Positions 8,090 through 16,678 of a DNA stretch of 56,091 nucleotides are shown one piece after another; within the stretch, counting starts at the first letter, position 1; the number at the start of each line of letters is the position of its first letter. The translations under genes and the position numbers were made by a program. The notes beneath the pieces are model-generated. The model saw only the letters and a list, made by a program, of their open reading frames with translations. It searched no databases and was not told where the DNA came from. Origin of the DNA: Methanoculleus sp. UBA208. Lineage in GTDB: Archaea; Halobacteriota; Methanomicrobia; Methanomicrobiales; Methanoculleaceae. Location of the stretch: contig NZ_DAFZ01000053.1 in the NCBI RefSeq assembly GCF_002498065.1, positions 1-56,091 of the forward strand, given 5' to 3'.

Positions 8090-9910
8090 CTATGCCGCCG
8101 GATCGATGAACCGGCGCAGCCAGAGTTCACAGCAGACCATACGCCAGATCTCGGACGAGTAGGGCGCCTTCCCCTGGAGAAAGGCCCGGTAACTCTCTGC
8201 TACGGCATTGGCGTCCCAATAGGGGCGGCTCTTAAACGTCGGTGACGCCAGGATCTCGAGGACCTTCTCGCTCATATCCCCCTGCATCCAGACCTCCTCC
8301 GGTGTCGCGAATCCCTTCTTGTCCATTCGGCACCGAATCGCGTCGGGCACCAGCCCCCGTATCGCTTTTCTGAGGATGAATTTGGTCACACCGTTCCGGA
8401 TCTTCTGGTCGGCAGGGGTTGATGCCAGAAACTCCACGACCCGGTAGTCGAGGAACGGCACGCGAGCTTCTATCGAGAAGGCCATGCTTGTCCTGTCCTC
8501 CCAGTGGAGCAGATATGGCAGGTTCGCTCGCATCAGGTCGGTCTCCAGGACCTCGCTCAGGGTGCCGCGATAGCGGGGTGAACGGGACCCCTCCGTCCGG
8601 ATCAGGCTCCGGTGCTTCTTGCGGGCGAAGAGTTGCGTCAGGGTGTACGAGAGGAAATCACTGTGGTGCCTGAGTGTCCCGAGGGTCTCGCGTGCAGCCC
8701 GCAGGATATGGAATCCCCGGGCCAGCTCCCTGATGTGGCAGTACTGGTAGGCGATGTAGCCTGCGAGGAGTTCGTCAGCTCCCTGCCCGTCCAGCACCAC
8801 CTTCACCTCGTCCCGGGCAAGCCGCATGACGCAGTACTGGGAGTACAGCGTCAGGGCGGCAAACGGCTCGTCGTTGATGTAGAGCAGGTGCTCGATATCC
8901 GCCCAGATCGCATCGGTGGCCGGGTAGACCCGGTGTGACCTGACACCCGAGTTCTCCACGGCGATATCGATGTAGGCGCTCTCGTCACACCGTTTGTCCT
9001 CAAAGCAGGCCGAGAACGTATTCTGGCGCGGGGGCTCCCTGCCGGGAGAGCCACGGCGGAGCGCCCGGTTGATGAGCACTGTGAGGGTGGATGAGTCCAG
9101 TCCGCCGGAGAGGCAGGTCCCGACCGGCACGTCGCTGCGCAGGTGAAGATCGACCGCGTCCTCGAGGAGGCTCAGGAACTCACCGGACAGACGTTCGTCG
9201 GAACCGGGTTCCGATTCAAGGGCGGGATTGACGGTAACCCCCCAGAATGCCGTATGCTCCACGATCCCGTTCTCCCCGACGATCATGTAGTGTGCCGGGA
9301 GCAACTGGAGCACTCCCTTGAACATCGTCCGGTCGGTGTGGTCCGCGAGGCCCCACGCGAGGAACGCAGCGACCATCTCCTCGTCGGGGCGTCTCCCAAC
9401 GTCGGGAGCGGTCCGGAGTGCCTTGATTTCGGACGCAAAGAGGAACGAGCCGCCGGCCATGGCGTAGTAGAACGGTTTGATCCCCAGGCGGTCGCGGGCG
9501 CAGAAGAGCTCGCGGCGCCGGCCGTCCCAGAGCGCGAACGCCCACATCCCGTTGAACCGGTGCAGGCAGCCCAGCCCCCACTCCTCGTATGCATGAAGGA
9601 TCACCTCGGTGTCGGTCTTCGACCGGAACCGGTGTCCGCACGAGACGAGTTCCTCCATAAGTTCCCGATAGTTGTAGATCTCCCCGTTGAAGACCAGCCA
9701 GAGCGTTCCGTCCTCGTTCTGCATCGGCTGGCGCCCCTCTTCGGAGAGATCGATGATTGCCAGGCGCCGGTGAGCAAGCGCTACCATCCCGTCTACGTAG
9801 ATCCCGTCCCCATCAGGCCCGCGGTGCCTGATGAGGTCGGACATCCGCCGGACCAGATCCGGATCGGCTGCTCCTCCTGCAAGATGTAGTTGCCCGGCAA
9901 TACCACACAT
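8090..9910 (-). CDS. asnB: Asparagine synthetase (glutamine-hydrolysing)
   Basis: A 606-residue class B enzyme. Processing of MCGIAGQLH exposes the glutaminase nucleophile Cys2; LVFNGEIYNYREL near residue 72 and the DTEVILHAYEEWG segment belong to the same N-terminal domain. The synthetase domain has the ATP-pyrophosphatase loop CLSGGLDSSTL near residue 258. It makes asparagine, or amidates a related carboxylate, from glutamine and ATP. Such genes are common inside glycan clusters, where they may amidate sugar uronates, so a glycan-modifying role is possible here between glycosyltransferases. Plain asparagine synthesis is the default reading. Confidence 0.9.
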   Translation of the reverse strand: MCGIAGQLHLAGGAADPDLVRRMSDLIRHRGPDGDGIYVDGMVALAHRRLAIIDLSEEGRQPMQNEDGTLWLVFNGEIYNYRELMEELVSCGHRFRSKTDTEVILHAYEEWGLGCLHRFNGMWAFALWDGRRRELFCARDRLGIKPFYYAMAGGSFLFASEIKALRTAPDVGRRPDEEMVAAFLAWGLADHTDRTMFKGVLQLLPAHYMIVGENGIVEHTAFWGVTVNPALESEPGSDERLSGEFLSLLEDAVDLHLRSDVPVGTCLSGGLDSSTLTVLINRALRRGSPGREPPRQNTFSACFEDKRCDESAYIDIAVENSGVRSHRVYPATDAIWADIEHLLYINDEPFAALTLYSQYCVMRLARDEVKVVLDGQGADELLAGYIAYQYCHIRELARGFHILRAARETLGTLRHHSDFLSYTLTQLFARKKHRSLIRTEGSRSPRYRGTLSEVLETDLMRANLPYLLHWEDRTSMAFSIEARVPFLDYRVVEFLASTPADQKIRNGVTKFILRKAIRGLVPDAIRCRMDKKGFATPEEVWMQGDMSEKVLEILASPTFKSRPYWDANAVAESYRAFLQGKAPYSSEIWRMVCCELWLRRFIDPAA

Positions 9911-10031
9911 GGATAAGAACGTCTATCTGCAGGGTGATATATTTCTCTGGCAGGGTCCGGTTTGTCGCGCTGGAATGCGCCCCGGGTAAAAATAATGGTT
10001 TCCGGACCCATGGCGGTGGGGGTCGGGCCGG

Positions 10032-11153
10032 CTACCCGGTTCCCACCTTGTTAGACGTGCTCTCCCAGACCCGCATGTCTTTTCCGAGGTTGAGCAGCCC
10101 TTTTGCCAGGTAGGCCTGGTTCGTGGTGAAGGAGACGATCGTGTTGCTCCTCCAGAAGTACCCAACCATGGTAAGGAGGCCGAGCACCCCGATGGCGAGG
10201 ACCGGGAATGCAAGGGCGAGCCCTACGATGAAGAGAGCGCTGCCGATGAAGAAGAGGGCCGGCGTTACGAGGTACATGTAGATCCGCAACGGATAAAAGA
10301 GCCGCGAGAACGGGCGCGCGTGCCTCAGGAGATCGAGATTCGCGGTTGTCGCCTCGATCAGACGTGTTGCCCGTCGGATCTTCTGCCGGTACTGCTTCTG
10401 GAAATCATGGGGTACATCTTCATATACCAGAGCCCCGGGCTCGTAAGCCGCCCGGAACCCGCGCCGGATCGCCTCGAACGCCGTATTCGCGTCGTCTGCT
10501 CCGCGCTTATCATCAATCCGCGTCACCAGATCGCGCTTGAACGCGACGAGCGCACCGTTGAACGTGTAGGTCGAATCTACCGCGCTCTCCCAGCTGCACA
10601 TTCGCCCGTAGTAGTTCCTGTAAGCGCTCTCCATCTGTGCCGGGTGCGAAGGATCGCTTGGAAGGGGATGGAGGTCCCCGCAGACTGCGGCGATCCGATC
10701 GTCGCTGATCAACCGGGCAATGAGGTGTGCGAGAGCGTCATGCTCGAAGAAGACGTCGGCATCCGTTGTGACGATGATCGGGTGACGAGCCAGGCTCATT
10801 GCTTTGTTGTATGAGCGGTTCGTCCCCAGACGCTCGGTATTGGCGACAATGTGGTGAGTGATTCCCGCCTCCGTGAAGGCTTCTTCTGCAATCCGTCTTG
10901 TGTTGTCGGACGAGCAGTCATCGATGAAGATCACCTCGTATCGGTCTACCGGATAGGAGGATGCAAGGATATTCCGGACTCGCTCCTTGATCACAGCCTC
11001 TTCGTTATATGCAGAGATGATGATGCTGATGGCAGGAAATTCGAGAGGGACATGCAGTTTTTCCGGTTTCCGCCCGATATTAATCCCGATAAGGTATACT
11101 ATGTATGGGGCGACTGCAGCAACGATGAGCCCTATGCCGATCCACAAGAGCAT
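10032..11153 (-). CDS. Membrane glycosyltransferase family 2
   Basis: A 373-residue protein with an N-terminal membrane helix (residues 3-25), a cytoplasmic GT2 domain and two or three C-terminal helices (about 285-335). Motifs visible are ISAYNEEAVIKERV, IDDCSSDNT, TTDADV (the DXD site) and QYRQKIRRATR, related to the Q-x-x-R-W motif of processive synthases. This architecture resembles chitin/hyaluronan synthase-type enzymes that polymerise and pass a glycan across the membrane. Upstream lies an AT-rich TATA-like stretch at 11171-11188, so it is probably transcribed on its own. Confidence 0.85.
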   Translation of the reverse strand: MLLWIGIGLIVAAVAPYIVYLIGINIGRKPEKLHVPLEFPAISIIISAYNEEAVIKERVRNILASSYPVDRYEVIFIDDCSSDNTRRIAEEAFTEAGITHHIVANTERLGTNRSYNKAMSLARHPIIVTTDADVFFEHDALAHLIARLISDDRIAAVCGDLHPLPSDPSHPAQMESAYRNYYGRMCSWESAVDSTYTFNGALVAFKRDLVTRIDDKRGADDANTAFEAIRRGFRAAYEPGALVYEDVPHDFQKQYRQKIRRATRLIEATTANLDLLRHARPFSRLFYPLRIYMYLVTPALFFIGSALFIVGLALAFPVLAIGVLGLLTMVGYFWRSNTIVSFTTNQAYLAKGLLNLGKDMRVWESTSNKVGTG

Positions 11154-11170
11154 AGTATCAATTTAATGGT

Positions 11171-11188
11171 TTACTATTTATTATTTAG
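11171..11188 (-). promoter_or_regulatory. TATA-like element for the membrane glycosyltransferase
   Basis: Minus-strand CTAAATAATAAATAGTAA lies 18-35 nt before the ATG at 11153, implying a very short or absent leader. The rest of the 299-nt gap up to 11452 shows no gene. Confidence 0.4.
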
Positions 11189-11452
11189 CCGGTATGATGA
11201 AAATACCCGTCTTTCTCCTCGCCTCTAACGAAAAATCCGCCCCGAAACGACGATCTGCATCTGGTGTGCGCGTGGCCGTGCGCTCAAAGCGGGATTCATA
11301 TGAAACCCCGGGTCTCGGCCCTGTAGCCGTCACAGCATGGTTTTAGTGCCGGCCTCTATGTGGCTTATCCGACCTTGCGGCATCGGTCGTGCAGGCAGAC
11401 ACTTGCGTTCATCCTGAAAAAAGTGGTCTATTCCGTGCTGGCGTTACCGGGC

Positions 11453-12772
11453 TCACTCGCCTTTACCGATGCACAGGTATACGATTCCGTCTTTCTGCTG
11501 GAAGAGGTTCTTGCAGTCTACAAGAACAGGGGTACTCATACAGCTCCCGATATACCCTGCGTCCAGCCTTCTGAAGGCATCGTGGTCCACAAGGAATGCC
11601 GCACAATCAGCCCCCGAAAGCGCCTCTTCGATGTTCTCCGCCGAGGTAAACACGCCTGCCTTCGTCGCAAGGGAGGGGACGAACGGGTCGTAGACCCGCA
11701 CGTCTGCCCCGAGGTTTGCGAGTTCTTCGACGATCTTGATGGAAGGCGACTCCCGCGAGTCGTTGATGTTCTTTTTGTAGGCGAGCCCCATCACAGCGAC
11801 CTTCGCACCGTAAACCCGCTTGCCGACCTGTCTGAGCCCCTTCTCGATGAGGTTGACAGTGTGCACCTTCATGAACTCGTTGATCTCCCCGGAGGTCTCG
11901 ATGAAGCGGGGGATGAAGCCATACTTCTTCGCCTGGTAAGACATGTAGTAGGGGTCGAGCGGAATGCAGTGACCGCCGATGCCAGGGCCCGGGTAGAAGG
12001 GCATGAAACCGTAGGGCTTGGTGGCCGCGGCGTCGATCACTTCCCAGGTGTCGATGCCCATCCGTTCGAAGATGAGAGCCATCTCATTGACCAGGGCGAT
12101 GTTGACGTTCCTGAAGATGTTCTCGATCATCTTCACGGCTTCCGCCGTGCGGGCATCCCGAACCGGGACAACCCGGTCCATGATACTTCCGTAGAGGGCG
12201 GCGGCCACGTTGGTACACTCGACGTTTATCCCACCAACGACCGTCGGCACTTTATCGATGGGGTACTGCTTGTTTCCGGGGTCTACCCGCTCCGGAGAGT
12301 AGGCGATGCCGAAGTCGCTGCCGGCGACGAACCCGGTCTCTTCGAGGATCGGAACCACCACCTCATCGGTCGTCCCCGGAAAAGTTGTGCTTTCCAGAAT
12401 GACGAACTGCCCCCGGCGCAGAATGATTTTGAGAGTCGAACAGGCATCCTTTATGCAACCCAGATCCGGGATCTTGTCTTCCGATAGCGGTGTTGGGACG
12501 CAAATGATGAGGAAGTCGCACTGGTGAAGGTCTTCGGGTTCAGAGGTTGGGAAGTAAGTATGTCCGAGGTATAGGGAGAGCTGCGTGTCCAAAACGTCCT
12601 GGATGTGAGACTTCCCTGCCCGGAGCCGCTCGACGGTGCCTGAACAGACGTCGTAGCCGAAGACGGTAAACTTCCGTGCAAAAGCCATTGCAAGCGGGAG
12701 GCCGACGTAGCCCTGACCGATAATTCCAATTTTTGCACTTCTATCAGTGATCTTTACAAGAAGGTTTTGCAT
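11453..12772 (-). CDS. UDP-N-acetylhexosamine 6-dehydrogenase (WbpA/WbpO-like)
   Basis: A 439-residue nucleotide-sugar dehydrogenase that oxidises C6 of a UDP-HexNAc to the uronate, reducing two NAD+. Visible are the NAD-binding GIIGQGYVGLPLAMAFA near residues 17-33, ICVPTPL near 91, ESTTFPGTT near 126, and the catalytic Cys in PFYPGPGIGGHCIPLDP near 262-278. The GHCIPLDP form is typical of UDP-GlcNAc/GalNAc 6-dehydrogenases of the WbpA, WbpO and TviB type rather than the UDP-Glc or WecC enzymes. With the epimerase, aminotransferase and acyltransferase nearby it fits synthesis of an N-acetylated hexuronate for the surface or N-linked glycan. Confidence 0.87.
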   Translation of the reverse strand: MQNLLVKITDRSAKIGIIGQGYVGLPLAMAFARKFTVFGYDVCSGTVERLRAGKSHIQDVLDTQLSLYLGHTYFPTSEPEDLHQCDFLIICVPTPLSEDKIPDLGCIKDACSTLKIILRRGQFVILESTTFPGTTDEVVVPILEETGFVAGSDFGIAYSPERVDPGNKQYPIDKVPTVVGGINVECTNVAAALYGSIMDRVVPVRDARTAEAVKMIENIFRNVNIALVNEMALIFERMGIDTWEVIDAAATKPYGFMPFYPGPGIGGHCIPLDPYYMSYQAKKYGFIPRFIETSGEINEFMKVHTVNLIEKGLRQVGKRVYGAKVAVMGLAYKKNINDSRESPSIKIVEELANLGADVRVYDPFVPSLATKAGVFTSAENIEEALSGADCAAFLVDHDAFRRLDAGYIGSCMSTPVLVDCKNLFQQKDGIVYLCIGKGE

Positions 12773-13260
12773 TTGCTCCGCCTGCTTCGCTGAAATTTGA
12801 CCTTGACCTGTACCCGGGTTTCAAGCCCCTTTTGCACGATGTCAGAGTGTTTTCCCCGCCTCATAGGCTCAGAAGCAACCACGTGCGCCGTCTCGGGCAA
12901 GAGTACTTTGCTACGTTCAGGGGATGGTCACTTCAATCCGGCTACCCTGGATCCGGCAGCGGTGCAGATGCCCCGGGTGCGCCGGTGTTTGGAGGCTTTC
13001 CGGGGCACTGTGCCTTACCTGTCCTGCCGCGGTGTGATCTCCGACATTAAAATATCCCTCTGCGGCACAGATAACTATATCGCTTCGATAAAATCTTATA
13101 TTTATTCTCTCTCATAAAATCCGGCCACGGCACCCGTTGGATTCCGGAGGGCGATCTCTGGTGGCCTACAGCTTGCGAAGGAGATCCGCCAGGCCGCTGG
13201 CAAACGTGCTGATCGGATGCTCTTCGATAAAAAAGAGTATTTGGCCCTTCATCTTCTCGG
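12773..13260. other. Intergenic region without a convincing gene
   Basis: 488 nt between the dehydrogenase and the aminotransferase. I find no supported gene. A plus-strand frame at 12797-13117 has no recognisable domain or good ribosome-binding site. On the minus strand, just after the aminotransferase stop, there is a T-rich run (near 13227-13233) that could end transcription. The AT-rich section 13050-13115 may hold a promoter. Confidence 0.5.
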
Positions 13261-14352
13261 TCAGGAGAGTTCCCGCACCGCGTCGCAGATATACGCCAGT
13301 TCTTCTTCCGTCACCGCCGGGTGGACGGGCAGGCTCACGACCGATGCCGCAAGGTCGTCCGCAACCGGGCAGGAAGCGCGCTCGTTTTCGTAGACGGGCT
13401 GCCGGTTGACGGGGATGGGGTAGTGGACGGCGGTCCCGACCCCCCGCTCCGCGAGAGCGTTCATGAACGCGTCCCTCGTGAGCGGGTAGCTGGCGGGGAG
13501 CCTCGTCACGTACTGGTGGTAGACGTGCCGGACGCCCGGCGCGACGTGGGGCGTCGTGAGTCCCGTGCCCGCAAGGTGGCGGTCGAGGTACCGGGCGTTC
13601 TCTATCCGGCGCTCGTTGAACCCCTCGACCCGGCCGAGCTGCACGAGGCCGATGGCGGCGGCGATGTTCGTCATCCGGTAGTTGTAGCCGACGGCCGAGT
13701 GAAGGTACTTCCGGCTCTGGCCGTGGTTGATGAGGAGCCGGACTTGCTTCGCAAAGCCGTCGTCGTCGGTCGTAACCATGCCCCCTTCGCCGGTGGTCAT
13801 GTTCTTCGTCGGGTAAAACGAGAAGCAGGCAAGGTCGGCGAGGCTCCCCGCCCGTTTCCCGTGGTACTCCGCGCCGTGGGCCTGGGCCGCGTCCTCGACG
13901 AGGACGAGGTTGTGGTCGTCGCAGACCTCGCGAACCGCACTGACGTCGAACGGCTGCCCGAAGAGGTGGACCCCGACGATCGCCCGGGTGTCGGGGCGGA
14001 CGAGGGCCGCGACCGAGTCCGGGTCGATGTTGAACGTTTCCGGATCGACGTCTGCGAAGAGCGGTGTCGCTCCGCACATCGAGACGCTTGACGCCGTCGC
14101 AAAGAACGTGAACGCCGGGACGACCACCGAGTCCCCCGGCCCGACGCCGGCGGCGAGGAGAGCCGCATGGAGCGCCGCGGTGCCCGAGTTGACGCCGATC
14201 GCGTGGGTTGCACCGCAGTAGTCCGCGAACCGCGACTCGAAATCCGCAACGACCGACCCCTGGGCCAGCATCCCCGATCGCATCACATCGGCAACGGCCG
14301 CGATCTCCTCCTCGCCGACGAGCGGCCGGGCGACGGGGATCTTCACGGGCAC
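13261..14352 (-). CDS. DegT/DnrJ/EryC1/StrS family sugar aminotransferase
   Basis: A 363-residue PLP-dependent aminotransferase acting on nucleotide-linked keto sugars. Visible are the N-terminal IPVARPLVGEEEIAAV, GVNSGTAALHAALLAAGV near residue 53, VEDAAQAHGA near 151-160, and SFYPTKNMTTGEGGMV near 178-193, containing the PLP-binding Lys. The family makes 3-, 4- or 5-amino sugars; with an adjacent left-handed beta-helix acyltransferase and the WbpA-like dehydrogenase, a WbpE-like role (3-amination of a UDP-GlcNAc-uronate) is a reasonable inference. Its start overlaps the acyltransferase stop by 10 nt. It is the last gene of the glmM-glmS operon. Confidence 0.88.
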   Translation of the reverse strand: MPVKIPVARPLVGEEEIAAVADVMRSGMLAQGSVVADFESRFADYCGATHAIGVNSGTAALHAALLAAGVGPGDSVVVPAFTFFATASSVSMCGATPLFADVDPETFNIDPDSVAALVRPDTRAIVGVHLFGQPFDVSAVREVCDDHNLVLVEDAAQAHGAEYHGKRAGSLADLACFSFYPTKNMTTGEGGMVTTDDDGFAKQVRLLINHGQSRKYLHSAVGYNYRMTNIAAAIGLVQLGRVEGFNERRIENARYLDRHLAGTGLTTPHVAPGVRHVYHQYVTRLPASYPLTRDAFMNALAERGVGTAVHYPIPVNRQPVYENERASCPVADDLAASVVSLPVHPAVTEEELAYICDAVRELS

Positions 14353-14942
14353 CGCCTCGCTTCAGGGGGGAGCGGCCGGAACCGTGCGGGAGTCCCCACC
14401 GCGAGCATTCCCGGCGGGACGTCCTTCGTCACCACCGCTCCCGCGGCGACGAACGCACCCTCGCCGACGGTGACGCCGGGGAGGATCGTTGCGTTCGCAC
14501 CGATGACGGCATCGTCCCCGATCACCGGGCCCCGGAGGGATTCGTGGGGGCCGGGCGGATAGCGGTCGTTCGTCAGCACGGCGTTCGGGCCCACGAAGAC
14601 CCGGTCGCCGATCCGGGCGCCGGTGGGGATGTAGACCAGGCTCTGGAGCCGGACGTCGTCGCCGATCGTGCAGTCGCCCTCGATCACCGCCGCCGTTCCG
14701 ATCGCGACCCTGTCGCCGACGGTCGTCTTTTCGCGGATCAGCACGTTATGGCCGGTCTGGAAGGTATCGCCGATAACGACGTCGCAGTAGATGATCGTGC
14801 CCGACCGGAGGACTGCGTTCCTCCCGATGGTGGTGCCGGGGTAGTCTTCCTCTCCCATCCGGTCGCGGGAAGGAAACCCGATGGTCACCGGCTCGAATAT
14901 CGTCGCCCCCTCGCCGAGGGCGTTGTGTCCATACTCAATCAT
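14343..14942 (-). CDS. Left-handed beta-helix sugar N-acyltransferase (WbpD-like)
   Basis: A 199-residue hexapeptide-repeat protein with multiple [LIV]-G-x4 turns, including VFVGPNAVLTNDRYPPG and GANATILPGVTVGEGAFVAAGAVVTKDVPPG. The latter pattern is typical of the WbpD/WlbB/QdtC acetyltransferases that N-acetylate an amino sugar nucleotide with acetyl-CoA. Its ATG overlaps the glmS stop as ATGA, and its stop overlaps the aminotransferase start. The pair therefore probably installs an acetamido group on one UDP-sugar. Exact sugar unknown. Confidence 0.83.
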   Translation of the reverse strand: MIEYGHNALGEGATIFEPVTIGFPSRDRMGEEDYPGTTIGRNAVLRSGTIIYCDVVIGDTFQTGHNVLIREKTTVGDRVAIGTAAVIEGDCTIGDDVRLQSLVYIPTGARIGDRVFVGPNAVLTNDRYPPGPHESLRGPVIGDDAVIGANATILPGVTVGEGAFVAAGAVVTKDVPPGMLAVGTPARFRPLPPEARRCP

Positions 14943-16678
14943 TCAACGGTCACGCTCTTTGCCAGGTTTCGCGGCTTGTCGACATCCCGCTGCAGGGCAC
15001 ACGCGGTGTGGTAGGCCAGCAGCTGCAGGACGACCGACGCGGTCAGCACCTGCACCAGAAGGTGTGTGTTCGGAATAGGGATGAAGATGTCCACGATCTC
15101 GGCAAGTTCCGTATCGCCGGCAACGCCGAGAGCGATGATCGGCGCTTTCCGTGCCTTCATCTCCTTGATGTTCGAGGCCATCACGCCGTAGGTCGGCCCG
15201 GGGGTGCAGACGGCGACCACCGGCGTCTCGGGAGTGAGCAGAGCAAACGGCCCGTGTTTCAGTTCTCCCGCCGCATACCCTTCGGCGTGGACGTAACTGA
15301 TCTCCTTCATCTTCAGGGCGCCTTCCATCGAAACCGGGTAAAACGGCCCTCTTCCCACGAAGAAGACGTGCTCGGCCTTCGAACAGAGGGCGACCGCCTC
15401 CTTGATGTCCTGGAGGAGGACGTCGCCGATGGCCAGGTGCGCGTGCGACAGAGCATCGTTGAACGCCCCCTCGCACCGCAGATTGACGATCTGCATCAGA
15501 GCCGCAAGCTGTGCCGTGTAGGACTTGGTTGCGGCGACGCCGATCTCGGGGCCGGCCCGCATGAGCAGGGTCTCGTCCGCAACCCGGGTGACCGTGCTCC
15601 CCTGCATGTTGGTGATGGCGAGCGTGGGGCAGTTGCGGGCTTTCGCCATCTTCAAGGCGGCAATCGTATCCGCGGTCTCCCCCGACTGCGAGACCGCGAT
15701 CACGAGGCCGCGGAGGGGCGGGGTGAAGTACTTGAACTCCGAACCCATCTCGACCCGTACCGGTATGCTGCAGAGCGGTTCGGCCAGATACTTGAAGGCC
15801 AGGGCGGTGTGGTAGGACGTCCCGCACGCGACCAGGGTGATCTCGCCTGCTTCCATGACCATCTGCCGGACGCGATCGTCGATGCCCGCCCTGATGGTCT
15901 CGTAGAAGGACTGGGGCTGTTCGTAGATCTCTTTTAGCATGTAGTGGGCAAACCCGCCTTTCCGGGTATCCTCGACGCACCAGTCGATCAGTTCGACCGG
16001 GCGCTCCACTGCCCGGCCGTCGTGGTAGACGGTAAAACGGTCGGGCGTGATGTCGGCGACGTCGCCGTCCTCAAGGAAGATCACGCGTTCGGTGTACTCG
16101 AGGAGCGGCGTCATATCCGAGGCGGCAAAGATCTCGGCATCCCCGACACCGAGGACAAGCGGGCTTGCGTCGCGGGCGGCGACGATTCTCTGAGTGTCCT
16201 CCGCTATCGCGAGGACGGCGTATGAGCCTTTGAGCAGGGGCAGGGTCGCGTTGACAGCCGCGAGAAGGTCCCCGTCATAGTGCTCTTCGATGAGGTGTGC
16301 GATCACCTCGGTATCGGTCTCGGACCGGAAGATGTGGCCGCGCCCTTCGAGCTGGCGCTTCAATTCGCTGTAATTCTCGATGATCCCGTTGTGCACCACG
16401 GCGATCTTCTTCTCACAGTCGGTATGCGGGTGGGCGTTGATGTCGCTCGGCTCGCCATGAGTGGCCCACCGGGTATGCCCGATCCCGGTGTACCCGTGGA
16501 GATTGGCCGCCCCGGCCTCGCCCTCCGAGATGCGGCCGGCCTTTTTGTAGACCCCGATCGCACTCCCGACCGTCGCGATGCCGAAGGAGTCGTAGCCCCG
16601 GTACTCAAGCCGCTTCAACCCCTGGATCAGGACCGGAGTTGCATCCCGTCTCCCGATATAGCCGACGATTCCACACAT
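14939..16678 (-). CDS. glmS: Glutamine-fructose-6-phosphate aminotransferase (isomerising)
   Basis: A 579-residue enzyme catalysing fructose-6-P + Gln to glucosamine-6-P, the entry to UDP-GlcNAc. The N-terminal glutaminase starts MCGIVGYIG with the Cys2 nucleophile and contains GHTRWATHG and VHNGIIEN. Two SIS domains follow (CGTSYHTAL, SQSGETADT and GRGPFYPVSMEGALKMKEISY). The C-terminus DKPRNLAKSVTVE is the usual GlmS ending. It begins directly after the GlmU-like gene stop, inside a tight operon with glmM. Confidence 0.95.
   Translation of the reverse strand: MCGIVGYIGRRDATPVLIQGLKRLEYRGYDSFGIATVGSAIGVYKKAGRISEGEAGAANLHGYTGIGHTRWATHGEPSDINAHPHTDCEKKIAVVHNGIIENYSELKRQLEGRGHIFRSETDTEVIAHLIEEHYDGDLLAAVNATLPLLKGSYAVLAIAEDTQRIVAARDASPLVLGVGDAEIFAASDMTPLLEYTERVIFLEDGDVADITPDRFTVYHDGRAVERPVELIDWCVEDTRKGGFAHYMLKEIYEQPQSFYETIRAGIDDRVRQMVMEAGEITLVACGTSYHTALAFKYLAEPLCSIPVRVEMGSEFKYFTPPLRGLVIAVSQSGETADTIAALKMAKARNCPTLAITNMQGSTVTRVADETLLMRAGPEIGVAATKSYTAQLAALMQIVNLRCEGAFNDALSHAHLAIGDVLLQDIKEAVALCSKAEHVFFVGRGPFYPVSMEGALKMKEISYVHAEGYAAGELKHGPFALLTPETPVVAVCTPGPTYGVMASNIKEMKARKAPIIALGVAGDTELAEIVDIFIPIPNTHLLVQVLTASVVLQLLAYHTACALQRDVDKPRNLAKSVTVE

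Noticed and set aside
12824..12838. GGGTTTCAAGCCCC near 12824, like a tRNA T-loop
   Set aside because: One base too many in the loop and no acceptor, D or anticodon arms around it.
12797..13117. Plus-strand 106-residue frame in the gap after the dehydrogenase
   Set aside because: No domain, no good ribosome-binding site, and composition typical of non-coding sequence.
13166..13249. Minus-strand frame encoding KMKGQILFFIEEHPISTF...LLRKL after the aminotransferase
   Set aside because: Only 28 codons, no family and no clear start site; noted as the only part of the gap with protein-like composition.
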